Source: Candidatus Poseidoniaceae archaeon (GTDB lineage: Archaea; Thermoplasmatota; Poseidoniia; Poseidoniales; Poseidoniaceae). Taken from it: 6,883 bases of DNA. Below the pieces are notes generated by a model. The model saw only the letters and a list, made by a program, of their open reading frames with translations. It did no database searches and had not been told where the DNA came from. This document shows positions 1 through 5,889 of this stretch, piece after piece. The DNA is taken from the NCBI GenBank assembly GCA_029250345.1, contig JAQXFL010000080.1:1-6883 (forward strand). Direction: 5' to 3'. Each line of letters starts with the position of its first letter. The first letter of the stretch is position 1. The translations under genes and the position numbers were made by a program.

Positions 1-158
1 CCTTGAACAGCATTGCGCTTGTCCGCTACAGTACGAGCCTGATCGCTGAACGAATTGCGAGTATTTCGCATTTTTCGAACACGTGCTTCCATGCCCTGCA
101 GTTCTTCTCGCAATTCAGCATCAGGACTTGGAGTCGCATCGTCTGGTCTTCCGCGCAT
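1..158 (-). CDS. Partial charged helical protein, probably COG1340-like coiled coil (5' end only)
   Basis: An ATG at 158 opens a frame that runs without a stop to the left edge, giving 52 codons of an unfinished protein. After a short Pro/Asp-rich head (MRGRPDDATPSPDAELREEL) the residues are almost all helix formers with many Arg, Glu, Gln and Asn. This includes RKMRNTRNSFSDQARTVADK, which is spaced like a coiled coil. The RN/RD-rich pattern resembles the stretch KKERNTARNKARDLFKEAG in the coiled-coil gene at 5041-5889, and the general style of archaeal COG1340 coiled-coil proteins. There is no ribosome site before the ATG, but an AT-rich box lies about 27 bases upstream, which fits a leaderless transcript. 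The gap of 52 bases after the preceding gene contains a short T-run, so this may be a separate transcription unit. The family assignment is an inference from a short fragment. Confidence 0.6.
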   Translation of the reverse strand, partial: MRGRPDDATPSPDAELREELQGMEARVRKMRNTRNSFSDQARTVADKRNAVQ

Positions 159-180
159 GACTACTGCACAGAGTGACCCA

Positions 181-190
181 TTTCAAATCT
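181..190 (-). promoter_or_regulatory. Candidate TATA box for the left-edge gene
   Basis: On the minus strand the sequence AGATTTGAAA is centred about 27 bases before the ATG at 158. This is where an archaeal TATA box would sit if the transcript began at the start codon. No GGTG-type ribosome site precedes that ATG, which supports a leaderless start. The box is a weak match and the gap is short. Confidence 0.3.
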
Positions 191-200
191 ACCCATGAGT

Positions 201-205
201 AAAAA
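201..205 (-). terminator. Short T-run after the three-gene set
   Basis: Immediately after the TAA stop of the membrane-protein gene the minus strand reads TTGCCTTTTTAC, a run of five T. Archaeal RNA polymerase can terminate on oligo-T without a hairpin. Five T is near the low end, so partial read-through into the next gene is possible. Confidence 0.3.
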
Positions 206-210
206 GGCAA

Positions 211-1734
211 TTACACTCCGATGTTACCGAGTATTTCGCTGATTTTGATGAATACTGCAGCAGAAATACCGAGGATACCGAGAAGGCCTGTGGTGACGGA
301 TGATATGCCGAGAATGCGTTCGAGGAACTTGGTTCGAACCCGGACGTTAATCTGTCGTCCAATGATGAGATCACCGCTTTGCTCCTCAAGACGAACAGAG
401 ACCGTCGCTTCTCCAAAGCGCTCAGGGAGTAAGGATTGCCAAGCGACTGTGCCGTCTCTGAGAAGACCCGACATGAGTCCGAGAACATCCTCATCGCCCT
501 CAGCTGCAAGTGGAAGAGCCTTTGCTGACCACCAATGTTGTTCGCCTGGATTAAGCCGGTAGGTCATGGCGATGTCGTGCGGTCGGAAGTCGGGTGATTG
601 GACTCGAAGGACGACGTTCCTCGGAGTGTCCGAAAGATTGTGGATGAGCGTGAAGAGGTTGGCACGTTCATGTACGACATTTTCCATGTCCACTTCAAAC
701 ACAATATCGGAATTTGTAGCTGCCCGGCCAGCACCGAGGTCTTCTTCAATTCGACCAATCATCCGGAAGAATGCAGGACAAGCATGTTCAATGTGGTCAA
801 TAATCGAAAGCCATTCCTCAATCGTAAAGACGGGATGGCTGCGAACAAGATCCATTCCTTTCTTAGTCAAGACTTCGGAAAGTTCCGATTCCATTGTCTT
901 AAAATCAAGGCCCTTGGAGTGTCGATACAGCGTCATCAAGATTTTCTCTCGGGCGTACTGCGGATCAGTTCCTCTCTTGAGACACTGTTCCAATTCCTTC
1001 GAATAAATCTCGTAAACCGAACGCAACAGTGGGTCCATGTGTGTTTTCACGAGGTCGTCAAACACCATTTCCAAGGTCGAAGGGTGAATTGGAGGGTTGT
1101 ACGCCTTCAACAAACCTGTACGTTCGTCCATGTTGAACGGAGAGGAACGAGTTAGGAAATGCTGTGAAAGAGAAAGCATGAGCGTGGAGAAAGAAAGTAA
1201 GAGCATGATTCGACCGTTGAGAGAAGCAATATCGACAAAGAAAATTACAATCAAGAGGAGGCTTGAAAGAATTCCAAAAGAAAGCGACCACGTGTGTTTT
1301 GATTTGGCTCCAGACAACTGGTCTGCGAGACTTTCATAGCCGTGCAAGGACTGAACGGAAAGATGTTCTCCGTTAAGACGCTCAACTTCCTGCTCAAAAT
1401 TGTTGAGAGACAACTCGACACGGTGTCGATGGAAAGTTTGGGCAAGAATATAGCCGAGCAAGAGAACAAAAGTAAGGGCAGTAAGAGCCATTGCGAAACT
1501 TATTCCAACCGTAGGTTCGATTTGTGACCACCATTTTGGAGATGTTGCGGAAAAAGCAAGTGCTCCGAAATAAGTGAAGAACGAAAATGCCGGTAAAATC
1601 AGAACAAGACGTAATCCTGAGCCGAGCAGTTGACGGTCTATGGCAAACCAAAAACGCTCTGAGGTAAGGATGCTTTCTTCTGAAGTGGATTGTTGGGTTT
1701 CATCGTCTGGAGAATCAACCGGTTCTTCAACCAT
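211..1734 (-). CDS. Five-helix membrane protein with large soluble domain, function unknown
   Basis: I do not recognise this 507-residue protein. The N-terminus is acidic and Ser/Gln-rich (1-25). Hydrophobic helices are visible at about 41-62, 77-98, 149-170, 175-194 and 475-496. Basic residues flank them on the side predicted to be cytoplasmic (HRHR at 102-105; RVRTKFLER at 465-473). This suggests that residues 195-474 form a cytoplasmic domain closed by a C-terminal anchor. That domain is helical from about 215 to 335. From about 343 to 468 it is strand-rich, with a segment NLFTLIHNLSDTPRNVVLRV reading like an immunoglobulin-type or NEW3-type beta sandwich. An in-frame GTG at 1758 would add eight residues, but the ATG at 1734 has a GGGTGGA ribosome site and is preferred. 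The gene follows the DtxR-like gene by 36 bases and is probably co-transcribed. No transport, enzyme or sensor motif is evident. Confidence 0.85.
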   Translation of the reverse strand: MVEEPVDSPDDETQQSTSEESILTSERFWFAIDRQLLGSGLRLVLILPAFSFFTYFGALAFSATSPKWWSQIEPTVGISFAMALTALTFVLLLGYILAQTFHRHRVELSLNNFEQEVERLNGEHLSVQSLHGYESLADQLSGAKSKHTWSLSFGILSSLLLIVIFFVDIASLNGRIMLLLSFSTLMLSLSQHFLTRSSPFNMDERTGLLKAYNPPIHPSTLEMVFDDLVKTHMDPLLRSVYEIYSKELEQCLKRGTDPQYAREKILMTLYRHSKGLDFKTMESELSEVLTKKGMDLVRSHPVFTIEEWLSIIDHIEHACPAFFRMIGRIEEDLGAGRAATNSDIVFEVDMENVVHERANLFTLIHNLSDTPRNVVLRVQSPDFRPHDIAMTYRLNPGEQHWWSAKALPLAAEGDEDVLGLMSGLLRDGTVAWQSLLPERFGEATVSVRLEEQSGDLIIGRQINVRVRTKFLERILGISSVTTGLLGILGISAAVFIKISEILGNIGV

Positions 1735-1740
1735 ATACAG

Positions 1741-1747
1741 TCCACCC
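1741..1747 (-). promoter_or_regulatory. Ribosome binding site fixing the start of the membrane protein
   Basis: GGGTGGA on the minus strand ends six bases before the ATG at 1734. Nothing comparable precedes the in-frame GTG at 1758, so this site decides the start. Confidence 0.55.
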
Positions 1748-1770
1748 GTCTCTTGCACTAAAGTGTTACA

Positions 1771-2442
1771 TCAGTTCAAACCCGGATGTATGCGAACGAG
1801 GAGTTTGGAGGCAAGTTCCGGAGTCAGTACGATGTTCGACTGATCTGAGAGCGTATAACCAGCCCCTGAACGGGTGATTTGAATGCCGACTCTGCACCCT
1901 TGAGACTCCAACACTTCAACCTCAGATGCACTGAGGAACATGGCTTCCAATGTCCCACTTGCGTCCACGGAGAGATTGGCGAGCGAGCATAAACGTGATT
2001 TTGTAGCTTCAACGCGCTCCGAGATATCAGTTGAAGCAAGCGGAATGTCTCGACCGCTTGGGTCGAGGAGCGGCTCACCAAGCAAAAGTGTGAGAGCGAC
2101 TTCTAAATCGTCGTCGATGGCATGCTCTAATCGGCACGCGGTTGCGTGAGTATCTCCTTGAAACGAAACGCTCTCCAAGAAAACTTCAGCGAGGCGATGT
2201 CGACGCTTCATTTTCTGACCGTGAATCATTCCCTTTTCTGTAAGAGTAGCCCCTTTGTAAGGCACATAATCAACCATTCCCTTCCCCGCCAACCGCTGAA
2301 TCATTTCTGTTGCAGAAGCGGGTGAAATGCCGAGAGCACCAGCTAAGTCACCGTTACGAACCGGAAGACCCGGTTGCTTTTCGTAAAACTCATACATGGT
2401 CTCGAGGTATTCATCCTCAAACTCTCGAAAATGTCCATTCAT
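1771..2442 (-). CDS. DtxR/IdeR-family metal-dependent transcriptional repressor
   Basis: This 223-residue protein shows the full three-part layout of iron-dependent DtxR/IdeR regulators. Residues 1-70 form a winged helix with recognition helix near 40-51 (SPASATEMIQRL) and the wing-like YKGATLTEKG. Residues 72-125 are the dimer and metal domain, with RRHRLAE and HATACRLEH. The last 70 residues resemble the FeoA-type SH3-like domain. Aligned to Corynebacterium DtxR, His82, Glu86 and His99 match site 1 (His79, Glu83, His98). Cys103, Glu106 and His107 match site 2 (Cys102, Glu105, His106). Glu11 stands where DtxR has Met10. Cys in CRLEH points to the iron type rather than the manganese type, MntR, which has Glu there. 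When metal-loaded it should bind operators and repress iron-responsive genes. It sits between two envelope genes, 14 bases after the upstream stop. An upstream TTG at 2454 is possible, but the ATG has the ribosome site. The family is secure; the metal and targets are inferred. Confidence 0.93.
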   Translation of the reverse strand: MNGHFREFEDEYLETMYEFYEKQPGLPVRNGDLAGALGISPASATEMIQRLAGKGMVDYVPYKGATLTEKGMIHGQKMKRRHRLAEVFLESVSFQGDTHATACRLEHAIDDDLEVALTLLLGEPLLDPSGRDIPLASTDISERVEATKSRLCSLANLSVDASGTLEAMFLSASEVEVLESQGCRVGIQITRSGAGYTLSDQSNIVLTPELASKLLVRIHPGLN

Positions 2443-2446
2443 GCAC

Positions 2447-2452
2447 TCACCC
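2447..2452 (-). promoter_or_regulatory. Ribosome binding site of the DtxR-like gene
   Basis: GGGTGA on the minus strand lies four bases before the ATG at 2442. The in-frame TTG at 2454 overlaps this site and has no ribosome site of its own, so the ATG is the better start. Confidence 0.5.
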
Positions 2453-2456
2453 AAAT

Positions 2457-4949
2457 CTACTCAGTCTGTACTGCGGAAAAAACTTCCTCACAAGCAGGGC
2501 AACGAACCGAACCGGTATAATCCTCTGGAATGCGGAGTGATTGTGTGCATTCTGGACAGTGGATCTCTATCTTACCGTCCGATACAACGGCAGGTTCTTC
2601 CTCGACTTCCTCTCGTGAGGAATCGATACGAGGAGTCACATCAAAGCGATTCGAGCAGTCAGGACAACGGACTTGTCCGCCGTAATCTGCTGGCACACGT
2701 AATTGACGGTCGCATTCAGGACAGCCAATCTGGATTTTTTCAACACTTGTTGCCTTTGCTGCTTTTTGCTTCTTCTTTGAAGCGGTTGATTTCTCCGGCT
2801 TTGCAACAGATGAATCCGTACTTCGGTTTTGATAGATTCGGACGACTGCGCCGAGGACAACGGCCAGCATGACCCCGCCAATGACGCCTACCCACGGGAA
2901 TTCAAACGATGCTTCTTCAACCACAACAACTCCCGATTGGAACGTGTTTGTCGCAGTGAAACTGCTGTCGCCAACGACCCAAGTCACCTTGAGAGGGGCA
3001 GAATCCAAGTCTGGCCACTCGAATGAGAACTGATAATTCGAATCTGAATTTGCAGCCAAAGCATCCGTTTGTTTCTCACCGAGGAAAAGACCACCTTGGG
3101 TGGATACGACAAGGTATCCATCCGCACCGGCAACATCTGCGGTGTTTCGGACTTGAACCGTGACTGAACCGGTTTCACCGGGCAACGGTCTGTTTGGGGT
3201 GGAGAGAGGGTTGAAGTCGACTGAATACGATGGACGCTCATCAGGAATGCTCAAACTGAAACTGGAAAAACCGAAACCGGTGGTCCAGTTGAGTGGTGTT
3301 GCACGGATTGAAACCCGCTCGGAATCAACAAAGCCAACGGTGAATACGCCGCTTGTCATACCTGCGGAGAGCGTGACTTCGTAGTCCATGGGATAAATAT
3401 CCAAGCCTGATTCGGTGTAACCGAGACGAATTCGAACAGGCCGGTCAATACCTTCGCTCATCTCAACAGACCATTCGAACGTGACACCATTCACTGCATC
3501 CCAAGCTACCGACGTAATTTTCGGAGTCAATGTTTGTTGGGCTGCAACAGGCACCATCACAGTACCGTTGAGACCGGAATCAATCGAACCGTCGGTCGAA
3601 GAGAGTGACCAGTTGACGGCTTGGTCGCCAACCGTTGACATTGGCAAAGAGACACTGACCTCACCCGCTGCGTCAACATCCAGCGACAATGCGTTGCTTG
3701 CGTATTCAACACCCAGTGTTTCACACACCAACATCACATGGCCCATCTGCTCACCATGGTTACGAACAAGCATCGAGAACACGGCTGTATCACCGTCGTG
3801 CCAAGGGCCGTTCAAAACTGCAGGAATACTTGAGCCGGCGAACTCAAAGGCTGCCGATTCAATATCAAAAGCTAGCGATACAGTGGAAGTAGACAGAGGC
3901 GAAATACGCATACCAAGCACCGAGCAAGACAACAGGTCCGGTCGTGCTGTTGATTGAAGTGAAAGATTGGTCATGGATTCAATCGTAAGAGTCAACGAGG
4001 CATCGTACAGCGTTTCTTGCCCGAACGTGCATACGAGTTCTCCATCAAAATCCAACGAACCAGTGTTGGAGACTGAAAGATTCCATTCGACTGCATCTCC
4101 AGCAGTGAGTTCGCCCATGTCTGAAGAAAAAGTAAGCGTCATCAGCGGCAATGGAGGAGGAGATACTTCGAACGTAAGAGATCTTGATTCGTCGCTCGAG
4201 TCACCGTCACCGGTGTCGTTGAGCGAAAGTTCAAGGCTCGCTGAGCCCTCAATAAGTTGCAATGTGCTGTTGAAGAAGACAATCAAACTTGACTGCGCAT
4301 CGACCGTGACTTCGGAGCTTGTTTGATTCTCATAGACCGACTGTACATTCAGCGATTGAGAAAGTGTACCTGTCCAAGAAAAATCACCATCGTTAATGAT
4401 GGCAACTTCTGTACGAAGGTAATCGCCGTCATGGATTGAAACATTTCCCGTCGACACACCCTCAGAAGTCACGCCGGAGAGAAGAATCTGACCGGAAGTC
4501 GCCAAGGAGACGTCTGCGGGCTGAAGTCGATGAAGCGTTCGAGAGAGGGTAATCGTTTGAGTTGAATTTGGAGAGCCAACTTCGCCAAGAATCTCTACAT
4601 CGACGGTTGAGTATCCATATGGAAGCGATGTAAGTGTAAATTGGACGGGCAATGTTGAGTCAGCCGCGACGGTGAGATTTTGGCTCAATGCTGCGAATTG
4701 TGTGCCGTCAAGAGAAGAGAGTTCCACTTGCACCTCGACTTCAGCATCGCTTGAGAGAAGTTCGACCAGGTCGAATTGTAAATCGTATGTTGAGTCCTCA
4801 GTGGTCTCAAAGTCAGCAAGTGAGAAACTGCTTACATCCATCACAGCGCCGCCCCCTGTTGCGCTTACCAACGGCAACAAGCAGGTCAAAAAAAGAGCCG
4901 TGACGCACAGTGCCAACGACTTCGATTGACTGGCCTCACCCCTGCCCAT
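2457..4949 (-). CDS. Large envelope protein: signal peptide, beta-sandwich segments, membrane anchor, two cytoplasmic zinc ribbons
   Basis: This 830-residue protein begins with a Sec-type signal (hydrophobic 11-28, likely cut after VSA at 28-30). Residues 35-675 are rich in Ser, Thr, Val and Asp and look like about six beta-sandwich units of the CARDB/NEW3 kind. Recurrent strand patterns such as VSNTGSLDFDG (293-303) and VRNHGEQMGH (395-404) support this. About ten N-glycosylation sequons (for example Asn91, Asn128, Asn227, Asn554) fit an outside location. A membrane helix spans about 685-705. A Lys-rich segment (718-738) then marks the cytoplasmic side. The tail carries two near-identical zinc ribbons: Cys743, 746, 762, 765 and Cys798, 801, 817, 820. 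Both have CPEC, then 15 residues, then CPxC, with an acidic linker between them. The start has the ribosome site GAGGGTGA. This is the first gene of the minus-strand set. The role is unknown; adhesion, sensing or scaffolding at the cell surface would suit the layout. Confidence 0.9.
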   Translation of the reverse strand: MGRGEASQSKSLALCVTALFLTCLLPLVSATGGGAVMDVSSFSLADFETTEDSTYDLQFDLVELLSSDAEVEVQVELSSLDGTQFAALSQNLTVAADSTLPVQFTLTSLPYGYSTVDVEILGEVGSPNSTQTITLSRTLHRLQPADVSLATSGQILLSGVTSEGVSTGNVSIHDGDYLRTEVAIINDGDFSWTGTLSQSLNVQSVYENQTSSEVTVDAQSSLIVFFNSTLQLIEGSASLELSLNDTGDGDSSDESRSLTFEVSPPPLPLMTLTFSSDMGELTAGDAVEWNLSVSNTGSLDFDGELVCTFGQETLYDASLTLTIESMTNLSLQSTARPDLLSCSVLGMRISPLSTSTVSLAFDIESAAFEFAGSSIPAVLNGPWHDGDTAVFSMLVRNHGEQMGHVMLVCETLGVEYASNALSLDVDAAGEVSVSLPMSTVGDQAVNWSLSSTDGSIDSGLNGTVMVPVAAQQTLTPKITSVAWDAVNGVTFEWSVEMSEGIDRPVRIRLGYTESGLDIYPMDYEVTLSAGMTSGVFTVGFVDSERVSIRATPLNWTTGFGFSSFSLSIPDERPSYSVDFNPLSTPNRPLPGETGSVTVQVRNTADVAGADGYLVVSTQGGLFLGEKQTDALAANSDSNYQFSFEWPDLDSAPLKVTWVVGDSSFTATNTFQSGVVVVEEASFEFPWVGVIGGVMLAVVLGAVVRIYQNRSTDSSVAKPEKSTASKKKQKAAKATSVEKIQIGCPECDRQLRVPADYGGQVRCPDCSNRFDVTPRIDSSREEVEEEPAVVSDGKIEIHCPECTQSLRIPEDYTGSVRCPACEEVFSAVQTE

Positions 4950-4952
4950 GCT

Positions 4953-4960
4953 TCACCCTC
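4953..4960 (-). promoter_or_regulatory. Strong ribosome binding site of the envelope protein gene
   Basis: GAGGGTGA precedes the ATG at 4949, close to the archaeal GGAGGTGATC consensus. With a transcription start predicted near 4985 the message would have a leader of about 35 bases carrying this site. Confidence 0.6.
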
Positions 4961-5007
4961 TGCACGGGGGTTCTTCACTTTCTCGCCTAATGAAGACACT
5001 ACGCCAT

Positions 5008-5015
5008 GTTTATTG
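5008..5015 (-). promoter_or_regulatory. Candidate TATA box for the minus-strand set
   Basis: Read on the minus strand, CAATAAAC is the best AT-rich box in the 91-base divergent gap. It predicts transcription starting near 4985, leaving a short leader with a ribosome site before the ATG at 4949. The same bases read on the other strand could serve the plus-strand pair. Confidence 0.35.
5008..5015 (+). promoter_or_regulatory. Candidate TATA box for the plus-strand pair
   Basis: GTTTATTG is centred about 29 bases before the ATG at 5041, which suits a leaderless archaeal transcript starting at or just before that ATG. No properly spaced ribosome site precedes the ATG, in agreement with this reading. 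Confidence 0.4.
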
Positions 5016-5040
5016 AAGGTTGGAGACTGGCGCACACTGT

Positions 5041-5889
5041 ATGGGTCCTGACGAGTTGCTGGAAATGACTCCTGCCTTGTTGGCAAAGTCCATTTTGCAC
5101 CGTCGCGAACGGCTTGCTGAGACCATTCCCGAACAACTGGATGCACGTCAAGACGAACTTCGTGCAGCAGAGCCTTTGGCCCGAAGTGCCAAAGAGCAAC
5201 GGGATGCAGTGAACGCCAAAGTTGCAAATCTGAAAAAGGAAAGAAACACTGCTCGTAATAAGGCTCGAGACCTTTTCAAAGAGGCAGGCAAAGTTCGTGA
5301 CACAATCGCCAACGCAGGTGGTGTCAAGCAAGCAAACCCCGAGTGGGCTCAAACCAAACTCGAAGACAAGCTCAAGAAGATTGAACACGAACTGGAAACC
5401 AATGCTGGCAACCACAAAACCGAGCAAAAATACATCAAAGAGATGAAGACGTTGCTCCAACAGCATGAGGAATGGGTGTCGAAAAGAAAAGACAACCAGA
5501 AAGAGCAAGCGGCAATGAAGAAGTTGTACGAAGAGGCACGCAACCAACTTTCGTTGTCCGAAAAGGCGCACAATGCCTTGCTTGACCACGCCTCTGAAAA
5601 CGAATACTTCCACAACACCTACCTTGAACAGGAGGCTCACCGGCGACGAGCAGATGCACGAACAAAGCGTCTTGCACTTGCCCTTGACAGCAGCCAGAAA
5701 GGCATTGAACACTGGCAAAACCACATTGACAAGGGATTTGACTCACTTCTCGAAAATGGCCAACGCGTCCAAAACGGCGAACCATCAAGCCACGCACGTC
5801 GACGGGCAAACAGCAGCAAGAAGGAGTCAAAACCGACCTACTCTCGCCGTTCGAAAAAGAAGCAAGCCAAAGGGAGTGAAGAAGAATGA
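5041..5889 (+). CDS. Basic-tailed coiled-coil protein, COG1340-like
   Basis: This 282-residue protein is almost wholly helical and highly charged, with no signal peptide or membrane segment, so it is cytoplasmic. Two long coiled-coil stretches are apparent, about 33-92 and 100-240, broken by a Gly/Asn/Pro turn (NAGGVKQANPEW, 91-102). The tail, 251-278, is strongly basic (HARRRAN, SRRSKKKQAK) and ends in GSEEE, as expected for a nucleic-acid or ribosome contact. The pattern of RD/RN repeats followed by a turn and a KIEHELET...EQKYIKEMKTL segment recalls archaeal COG1340 proteins. It also more distantly recalls the yeast mRNP protein Bfr1; this is recalled, not searched. A TTG at 5020 would add seven residues but has no supporting site. 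The last four bases overlap the next gene as ATGA, so translation of the two is probably coupled. A role with the nucleotidyltransferase is inferred from this. Confidence 0.85.
   Translation: MGPDELLEMTPALLAKSILHRRERLAETIPEQLDARQDELRAAEPLARSAKEQRDAVNAKVANLKKERNTARNKARDLFKEAGKVRDTIANAGGVKQANPEWAQTKLEDKLKKIEHELETNAGNHKTEQKYIKEMKTLLQQHEEWVSKRKDNQKEQAAMKKLYEEARNQLSLSEKAHNALLDHASENEYFHNTYLEQEAHRRRADARTKRLALALDSSQKGIEHWQNHIDKGFDSLLENGQRVQNGEPSSHARRRANSSKKESKPTYSRRSKKKQAKGSEEE
5872..5879 (+). promoter_or_regulatory. Ribosome binding site of the nucleotidyltransferase gene
   Basis: GGGAGTGA lies inside the end of the coiled-coil gene, six bases before the ATG at 5886. Together with the ATGA overlap it supports this start for the downstream gene. 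Confidence 0.5.

Noticed and set aside
1735..1758. GTG at 1758 as the start of the five-helix membrane protein
   Set aside because: No ribosome site precedes it, and the GGGTGGA site that fits the ATG at 1734 would lie inside the coding region.
3481..3957. Plus-strand frames of 113-158 codons opposite the minus-strand genes
   Set aside because: They lie wholly inside well-supported genes on the other strand, have no recognisable domains, and arise from the codon bias of those genes.
4983..5003. Possible hairpin in the leader of the minus-strand set (TCTTCA/TGAAGA)
   Set aside because: The six-base stem with a loop of about 13 bases is too weak to call a riboswitch or terminator. It is mentioned only alongside the half-site finding.
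5020..5040. TTG at 5020 as the start of the coiled-coil protein
   Set aside because: It has no ribosome site, lies too close to the AT-rich box to be the leaderless start, and adds seven residues (METGAHC) with no coiled-coil character. ATG 5041 fits better.
4999..5724. Long minus-strand open frame of 241 codons rich in Leu, Phe, Val and Cys, seemingly membrane-like
   Set aside because: It is antisense to the coiled-coil gene. The Leu/Phe/Val richness is the mirror of Lys/Glu/Asn codons, and there is no ribosome site or independent support.
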